Below are positions 53,801 through 62,200 of a stretch of 64,000 nt of DNA, in pieces. The position numbers and the translations under genes are program-made. This stretch comes from Sclerodactyla briareus (Eukaryota > Echinodermata > Holothuroidea > Dendrochirotida > Sclerodactylidae), in the NCBI GenBank assembly GCA_026419785.1, contig JAODTK010005695.1, forward strand, positions 248,001 to 312,000, given 5' to 3'. Below the pieces are notes generated by a model, which saw only the letters and a list, made by a program, of their open reading frames with translations, was not told the DNA's origin and ran no database searches. Each line of letters opens with the position of its first letter. Position 1 is the stretch's first letter.

Positions 53801-56235
53801 AAGTGTGTTTTGTGCTGCATTAGATCGATCTTGGTAGAACTATTCCACAGAGCTGTCCCTTCATGAAAACTGGCGTTCACCATATGTCTTCGTCCGGATT
53901 CTGGCGGGCGTGTTTGTAACGCGTAGAGAGGCAGAGCGGAGACATCTTGTTGGCTCATATGGAGTGACCAGATCTGTGAGATAGTTAGGGGCTCGGCCTC
54001 TGAGATCTTAAACATTATGATCAGGATCTTGTATTCAACGCAAGCGTGGACTGGGAGCCAATGCAGGGCCGGGGGAACGGGGTGATATGTGTCTAAAGGA
54101 CTGCGAGTAACTATTCTGGCGGCGGCATTCTGGATGCGCTGAAAGTCTTGGCAATTTCAGAAGATGGGAGGAGAGAGACCAGAAAAGCCCGGTTGCAGAA
54201 ATCAATTCTGGATGTGAGGACAAAGGCATGGGCTAATTTAACAGTGCAGTCATGGTCAAGATATTGTCATATTTTGCCGATTCGATGTACTCCGTACCAT
54301 CCAGATCTCTGCATATTGCGCATGTGTGTCTTGAGGTCCAGGTGGTGATCGAGAAAACGCCGATATTTGCGAGCCGATGAAAAATGGTCCGAATTCTGGT
54401 ATTCCCGATACTGACATGTTGAAGCAGTTGCCTCTTGCAAAATTTGGAAGTGACTATGATTACTACTGTACTGCTTGACTGAGTATGTTAGGTCAAGGAG
54501 TAGCACGTCCTCATCTTGGGGTTATCATGATAAGGTTAGTATATGAAAACAATGGCAATTTTTACTCTTTAGTAAGGACATGAATATCTGATCAAACTTA
54601 TCACCACTAGGCAGGATTTATTCTGTGTAATAATTGTTTTAGTAGAGGGTGCAAGTCTTTATTTTCATATCGTCAAACAGACAATTTTTCAATATGTGTG
54701 AACTAATGATCGAAGGTGTTTTGGAGTTGTTGCCATTGATTTCAGCTATACCGACCTTTGATGACACTGAGCGACGCATCATGAAGGATATAACTTCATT
54801 CTGAGAGGAGATACATGTTTTTTCACACATGGCACATCGCCCTCCAACATGTCCTTTGACCTTGACCTTTTGGGGGTCAAACGTCCCCAGCCGTCAATGA
54901 ATTATTCATTTGGTCAAAGCATGAACATTCAAGGGCCAAAAACAAGCAAATTGCATATTATTCTATAATTTGAAGAAATGCCCTGGTCCTCCCCCCCCCC
55001 CCCCATTATTGCCTCATAGTACACTAGTCCATATTACTGTTCATATCACGGGCAATTTTGACTATCTGCAAGGAAAGGTACGTTTCGCAGTTTTCCACAT
55101 TATGGCCCATTGTGCCCTTTATGTCTTGTTGACTTATGACACATCGGTCAATAAACTTGCGACCAAGTTTTGGTCAGATCCATCAAAGCAAACACAAAAC
55201 ATTTGGTGGCCAACACGCAAAGTAAATTCAGACTGGATATATGATAGACTGACATGGGCATTACAATAGCTCACTAGCAAAGCTGGTTGATCTAATAAAA
55301 GGGCCCTAGGGCCACAAGTTCCCAACACCCCCATGGCCTTCTACCCAAGAACAAATACTGTAACTTTGAAGAAATCATTTGAAGCTTGTGGGAGGAGAAT
55401 CATTCCAAGTACTATTATTTGAAACTTCATAATGGGCCCTCGGGCCCGGTGGGCCTTGGACCAAAAATTCCTGAACAACCCGAAGGTCCACTGTGTAGAC
55501 CATCGTTGACTGTCCTGTCAGCACTGTGGCACAAAGTTTGTAAGAGGAGGAAGCATTTTGCGTAATCCCACAGATGGCCCCCACGGCCCACACTGGGCCA
55601 TGGGTTCCGAATCCCTGGAACCCTGATGTTTAGGCCACAGCCAGCATTCATGACTGAACAGCAACCACCGTGCAACAAGAATTTGGCGGTAGTTCTATAA
55701 TGGGCCCTGGAGCCCAAAGTGGGCCTACGCCAAATTCCTAACACTCCTCAATGGCCCTCTACCCAAGGACATTACATGTAATGTTGGAAAATCAATTCAA
55801 GCTTTTGGAAGAGATGCATTTCAAGTACATTGTGTGAAAATCCATTAAAATGGGCCATCGGGCCCAAGTGGACTGAATCAAGAATTCCTGAACAAGCGAA
55901 GAAAAAGCTATTAGACATTAATATGAGCCCGAACATCAGCAATGTGCACAAAAATTTGTAGAAGGAGCGGCGTTTTGCAGTTTTCCACTTATTGGCGCAT
56001 TGTGCCCCTTTAATGCCATTGACCAAAAGTTAACAGACTAGATTGGCGAATTGTGCCCATAACCCATTGGGCCCCTTTAATGCCATTTGACCAAAAGTCA
56101 CAGACTAATAGATAGAAGGCCGCATTGTGCCCCCTTTATGCCATTGGACCAAAAGTCACAGGATGGTGGATGGATGGATGGATGATGGATGGATGGATGG
56201 ATGGATGGATGGATGGAGGATGGATGGATGGATAG

Positions 56236-56266
<31 letters not shown>

Positions 56267-59200
56267 TAGATCGATAGATAGATAGCTAGATAGATAGAGT
56301 AGATAGATAGATAGATAGATAGAAGATCGAGTCGGAAGTCATACCTTCAATTTCCAGAGCTTCAAAGGGAGAAGTGGACGTTTTGAGTGACCAATTCATA
56401 AACACGCAGACACCCGTCGCTGTCAGTACCAGCGGCGTGTTCGATGAAACACAGTCGGACCAAACGACTCTCTTATCTTCTTCTTTGGAATTCTTCAAGG
56501 AGGAGACCATCTCTTTCTGAAAGGGAGGAATTCAGAGATACTACAATATTGGTCTCAGACTTCCCATTGTTTCCATTTTCATCATGGTACTGCTGGAATC
56601 AGGGTAATGGAGGGTGGGGGGAGGGGGGGGGGGGATGCGATACAAGTTGGTGCTGTGACACCTCTTTTCTGTTTTTAAATAAGTGTTATATGTAGAGCCA
56701 ATATTACTCCCTTGACCTTGGATACCTGTAGGTCCCAAAATCTATTCCCAACCAGGATACTCTGAAAGGATATCAATTCCTCATCTGATATGGGGAAGGG
56801 GGTAGGTATCTGGACCTCACCCACACTGCTTGGGAGGGTAATTCTACTAATTGAGTACACAATAGAAGTAATATTCAATCACATCGGCAGAGTTGTTCAT
56901 TCTTAATGCCGTAGCACTAATAAACATCTCATCTTCCTTCTTGAAATTCTCGAAGAAGGGAACCAATCTCTTTCTCGAAGAACATCTAGATGAAGTTGCT
57001 GGGGAGTTTGATCGCATCAATGGTTATGACTATAACAGGAATACCACTCCAACCTTTCCATTTTTCAAACCATCCAAACAACACAAATCCTTTTTGACAT
57101 TGATGGATAGGTTTCATATCAGGTCTTTAAGCTTGTGGCAGGTTTGCGGTTGTTGGTGTCTGCATAAGTGGAAGACAAGACCAGTAAAAGAAAAAAAATG
57201 CAATGCCTGAGAGCACACCATAAAGCTGATAGATTCAAATCTGTGATCATTTGAGTGGGTAATCTCTCCCATGCGGATTGTTACTTCATCATACAAGAGG
57301 ATTTTCTCCCTTTTTTACTGGAAACATTTTGTTTTTGTTCGTTTTGTTTTTTTCATGGGTATGAGAAAATATTCAAATTTATGATTTTAGGGAAGGGAAA
57401 AAAGATCTCCTGGTATCCCCCTGCTTTCATTTCGATGTAGAAAGGGACTCTAGAGATGAAATGGTCCCCCAAAAACGGTTTGGAACCACTGCCACTGCTC
57501 TATTTACGAACCGACTAGACCGGAGAGCCGACAATCCCACTCTCATTAAACATGAGAAGTATTCATGTGTCCTTCCCAGGAAACAAAACAGGATATTCTT
57601 CACCCCTGATCGGCAGTGGGGAATCCTGGCAAGGGAGAAAATGAAACTCACTACAGAGAGCGGAGGTGGGCTAATTGGCTGAGGCATCGAAACTGGTAAC
57701 CCAGAGGTTGTGGGTTCGAGCCGCCACGTGTACCATTTGAGCAAGGTGTTTTTGATCCCGCTCGTTTCTCCACACCATTCATACAAATGGGGACATGAGG
57801 GTGGTATCAGAACATAAACTGGCGATTTATAATAGCTGCCGCGATACTCCTTTACGGGATTGTTAAGTGAGGACTGTTCCGATGACTGGGGTAAGGTCTG
57901 TAAGGACTCTTTGAGCACTCCATGGTAATTGACCTTACACTATATGATCATTATTGTAAACCAGATTACAGCTACCACAGCGCTTGATGATGGTTCCCAG
58001 AAAGGATGCGGTGGAACGTATGAAGGGGGGGGGGGGATATTTTTTGTAATAGGTTTTTTTTCCATTTCATCACCATGCAGTGAGGAGAATAGAGCACTGC
58101 TCAGTCACCCACTAGCCCACAGTAATACAAAGCACCAAAGGAGAAGCTCTTCAATCAGCCAGGAGCATGGAAGCCAATGAGTTGTGGAGAATAAACATGG
58201 CAAGAGGCTAAATGGACACTAATGCTCTCTAACATTTAATATGATAAGATCTAATGTAGCACTATGTCACCAGGACACTAACAAGATGAATAATAATAAC
58301 ACATAAATAAGCACACAAAGTCATCGCTGAGTCTCTTCCTGAAGTTCATTCAGCAAGACGTAAACAGTTTCCATGAACTGAAAAGCATTACTTTCACTAT
58401 ACAAATATATATGATCGATAGATAGAGCAACCTTAAAGGCAAAGTCCCGCCAAATTAATACCCCTTCTTTTGAGTGTTATAATGTTAAAGGAATAAAAAA
58501 TCATTTCAGATATAATAATACGAATCAAAAAAATTACAAAAGTAGTCATAGGCGATACAACTTAATGAAACAGCCAACTCGGACAAGGCGATCGCCCCCA
58601 GTGTCTCGCCTGGTTGCGCACGATCAGTGTTTTGTTCTTTTAGTACACTATGCAACAATTACAAGGTAAAAATTAGACACAATAGCCAACGGAATGCCAT
58701 TGACCCATTTCTGACTTCAAATATTCTCGAATACTCTTTGAAAGGTTAATGAAAACAAAAAAACTTTGAAATTTGAATGAGCATGCAAAATAGACACACG
58801 AATGACCTCCAGTCTATGTAACTATAATTGTAATAATATTAGAATAATACAATGTTATTATAGCGAATTATTAATATAGAATAAGTGGTGATGATGGAAT
58901 GAAAAAATTAACTGGGGTTTTCACAATAGCATCTCTCATCAAAAGGGAGTATGACACTTATATACATTACTACGTCAGTAACTCCGAGGGATTCACACCA
59001 CCCCTCCACAGTACTGTGAGGCATCTCTCTGTGGATGGAATGAGCATCTAATAGCAGGGGTAACCTGACACCTCAGACGGTGGGCTGTTGACATGTACAG
59101 TAGGGCCCTACTGTATTGCTGGAATATGGCTATATATAGGTGTAATATACCAGTAGGGGGATTCCACTGAACTCAGATGCTCAAATCAATGGTGCAAACC

Positions 59201-62200
59201 ATGGTCCCTTACATTTTGTTCAAAGGTATATGCCCATGTCATGTGGACAATTGATTATAAGACAAAAATGAAAATCTATGTGTTACAGAAGGACTACTTG
59301 TTAAGATGAATGGAATACCATACCTGAGGGGTTGAAAGTTGAAAATGAAGAGTAAAAATCGATAGTATTGCTATATTGATAGTGTGCTGAGCTAGACTAT
59401 ACCGTTCTTAAAGGGTTAGCCGAGAGGGATAATATAAACAAAAATGTATGGAGTTTTGTTGGGGCTATGCTACCAATTTCAATATTCTAACAATTAAGAT
59501 AGGGGATAAGTGAATGGCCTTTGATAACCTCCCAGTTTATGAAATATTCCATCATAACTGAGCACCTTGTCTCGAACACATCAGCCATACACCTACAGGT
59601 CTTGGAGGGCGTTGCAGGAATGTTATGATGTTGGCATTATTGGTCATAAGTAACTCGTGAAGACATTTAAATGACATTACAGTTTTTATGAACAATGTAC
59701 CCTGATAATGTGCTGCATGTCCCCAAATTTCAGCCATATCACACACAGTCACTAGAAGCTGTTGCAAGAAATGTTATCATTGGCAGTTCTTGGCATGAGT
59801 GGACCCTTAAATGACCTTGATGACATGACAGTTTTCATGAAAAATGCTCGCCTCGACGTGATGCACCAAGCCCAACGATATGTAATCACATACACACGCC
59901 CTATGCTATCGCCCCAAAAGAGTATCCAAATGGACCTTTGGCCCCTGAAACTGGAAGACCCAGGTGTCAGGACAACGCGGGAGTTGGTGGTATATGAAGC
60001 ACACAGAGCTATCACATACCCAAAAGTGACACAGTTTTTATTTCTTGCCTGCAACTCCTAGAGTAAGACACATTTTCTTAAAACTTGACCTTTGACCGGT
60101 TGACCTGTCTTTGATGTTGTTTGATCAATGAACCCAAAATTACCATGACAAATCTCTACGAGACCCTGACGGCACTCTTTCCAATTGTTACAGGCATTTA
60201 ACCAAAACTTCGAAAAATTGCATAAATTTATGCCAATTATCCACATTAAATGACCTAGTGACATTTGCACTGTTTGTTAAATTATCAGGACCATCTCCAC
60301 CAAGTTTCATGAGGATTCAACCAACTTTTAAAATCTGCATAAATTATGCAAATTAGAATTAGGTAAATTGCACATTGAACATTAACTGATCTTTTGTGAC
60401 TCGTACCCTATGTTAACTTTTTGGGATATAGATAACCATCTCACAAAGTTTGTCAAAATCCAACAAATTCCAAAATTTCAGAGAGATATGCCAAATTAGA
60501 CGGACTTAAATTAGCATAGATAATGCCAGGAATAATCAGTTCGTGTACATTCATAGTTGGTATACACCCCGGAACGGCATCACCAATGCATCTACCGATC
60601 AAGAGTCTATTTGTACACACGCCCCTGGGCCAATTATCATTAAATACGCAAATTCATGTAAATGAGTATGGTCTTTTGGACGAAAAGTGGATGCACAATC
60701 GTTCAATCTTCACCGCGGCACCTCCACAAAAAAAGCCAAGCATGATGGGCTTCAACGGTTCAGGAGATATCTAACCGCACATACGGACAGACAGACAGGA
60801 CAGACAGACAGACAGACAGACAGACACACAACAAAGTGAACATTATGTCATCTCCTTGAACAAAGTTCAGGTGAGACAAAAATGAGTCCTCAATGGGAAT
60901 GAACTGGCCAAGAGTTGGGAAACTTCTGATTGTGATGGGCAGACAGTTCCAGAGCTTGGGCCCGGCTGATGTAAAGGCACGATCACCATATGTTTTCAGT
61001 TTGGATTCTTGGAACTACGGTAAGTGCATTGGCAGCGAATAGCAATGAAAGCCATGTATTTACCCGAATGACAAGTCATCAGACAAGTGCGATGGTGCCA
61101 TACTATGGATGCATTCATACACAATAAGCAATAGTTTGAACTTAATTCTGATCTCAACAGGCAACCAGTGCAAAGAATGGACGATGCTCAACGCTGGTGT
61201 GTTGAAATCATTACAGTTCACAACAAGCCTGGCTGCAAGTTCTGCAGAGTTTGCAGACCTTGAGTCAAATACCTGGAATTTCATAGAGCAAACTTTGCAA
61301 TGATCAAGTGACTGTGAATGAAGGAATGTACCGAGTGTGTCATTGTTTTAGAAGTCATAGGTTGTCTAAAGTTTGAGGATTGAAAAAACAAAAAAAAAAA
61401 AAAAAAACAACAGTAGTAGACCCAGTCTTGCAAAATTCGCGGACATGTTTATCCATTTCCATGTTCTTATCAAGAATAACTCTGAGGGTTGCGGACTTGA
61501 TCACATGAATTAATGAAAGCATGCAACTTTGATGGATGATTGATGACCTTTGGGGAGCTGTAAGAGAGAGACGGGAAGAATAATGAATTCAGTTTCACTC
61601 GTTTTAATTTTCAATTTATGAGCAACCATCCAATCCCTTATGTCAGATACGGCTTCGAATTAGAATGAATGGCATCGGTTTCCGAGGTATATTTTGCGGT
61701 TTGAAGTGGGAATCAAACTGAGGATCATCAGCCACAGGCAAATCCGGGTCCGAGGGTATGATTGAATACTCTAAGATTCAGTGTTTAGTGTTAAATAAAC
61801 CGGTCCTAGACACAAGCCCTGTGGAACACCGTGTTTAAAGGGATTTCATCAGAGGATACACCATTCGTGAGAAAAATGTGACCTTGTTCCCAGGTGGTAC
61901 CTGTTCTAATTCAGTGTTTCAAATATCACCTTGTTCCAGGTTTACAGCATGTTCAGTTGGGAAGACATGGATTAATCTTGAATTTCAATATAATTGTGTG
62001 ATTTGGGCGAAATGGCAACCTTGTATACTGTCATATCTACCAATTATAAGGGAGAAGTTAAGACATATTTTATTCATTGAAATTGTAGATATGACATCAT
62101 CGAACGTTGCCAATTTGCAAATTGCTGACTTTAGCAGTGATTAAAAGTAATAATTTTAAAAAATTTGTAACCTCAACCCACATGCTATGAACATGAAACA

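Noticed and set aside
54745-54810. Possible missing WDR11 exon on the minus strand, [15 protein letters not shown] between CTCTCAG and AAG|GTCGGT
   Set aside because: Splice ends are plausible, but it is only 15 residues with a vague likeness to the expected PYLLVPRASLALK region; too weak to annotate.
57427-57918. Minus frame of 163 codons
   Set aside because: It overlaps a SINE on the other strand, has no family resemblance and no conserved motif.
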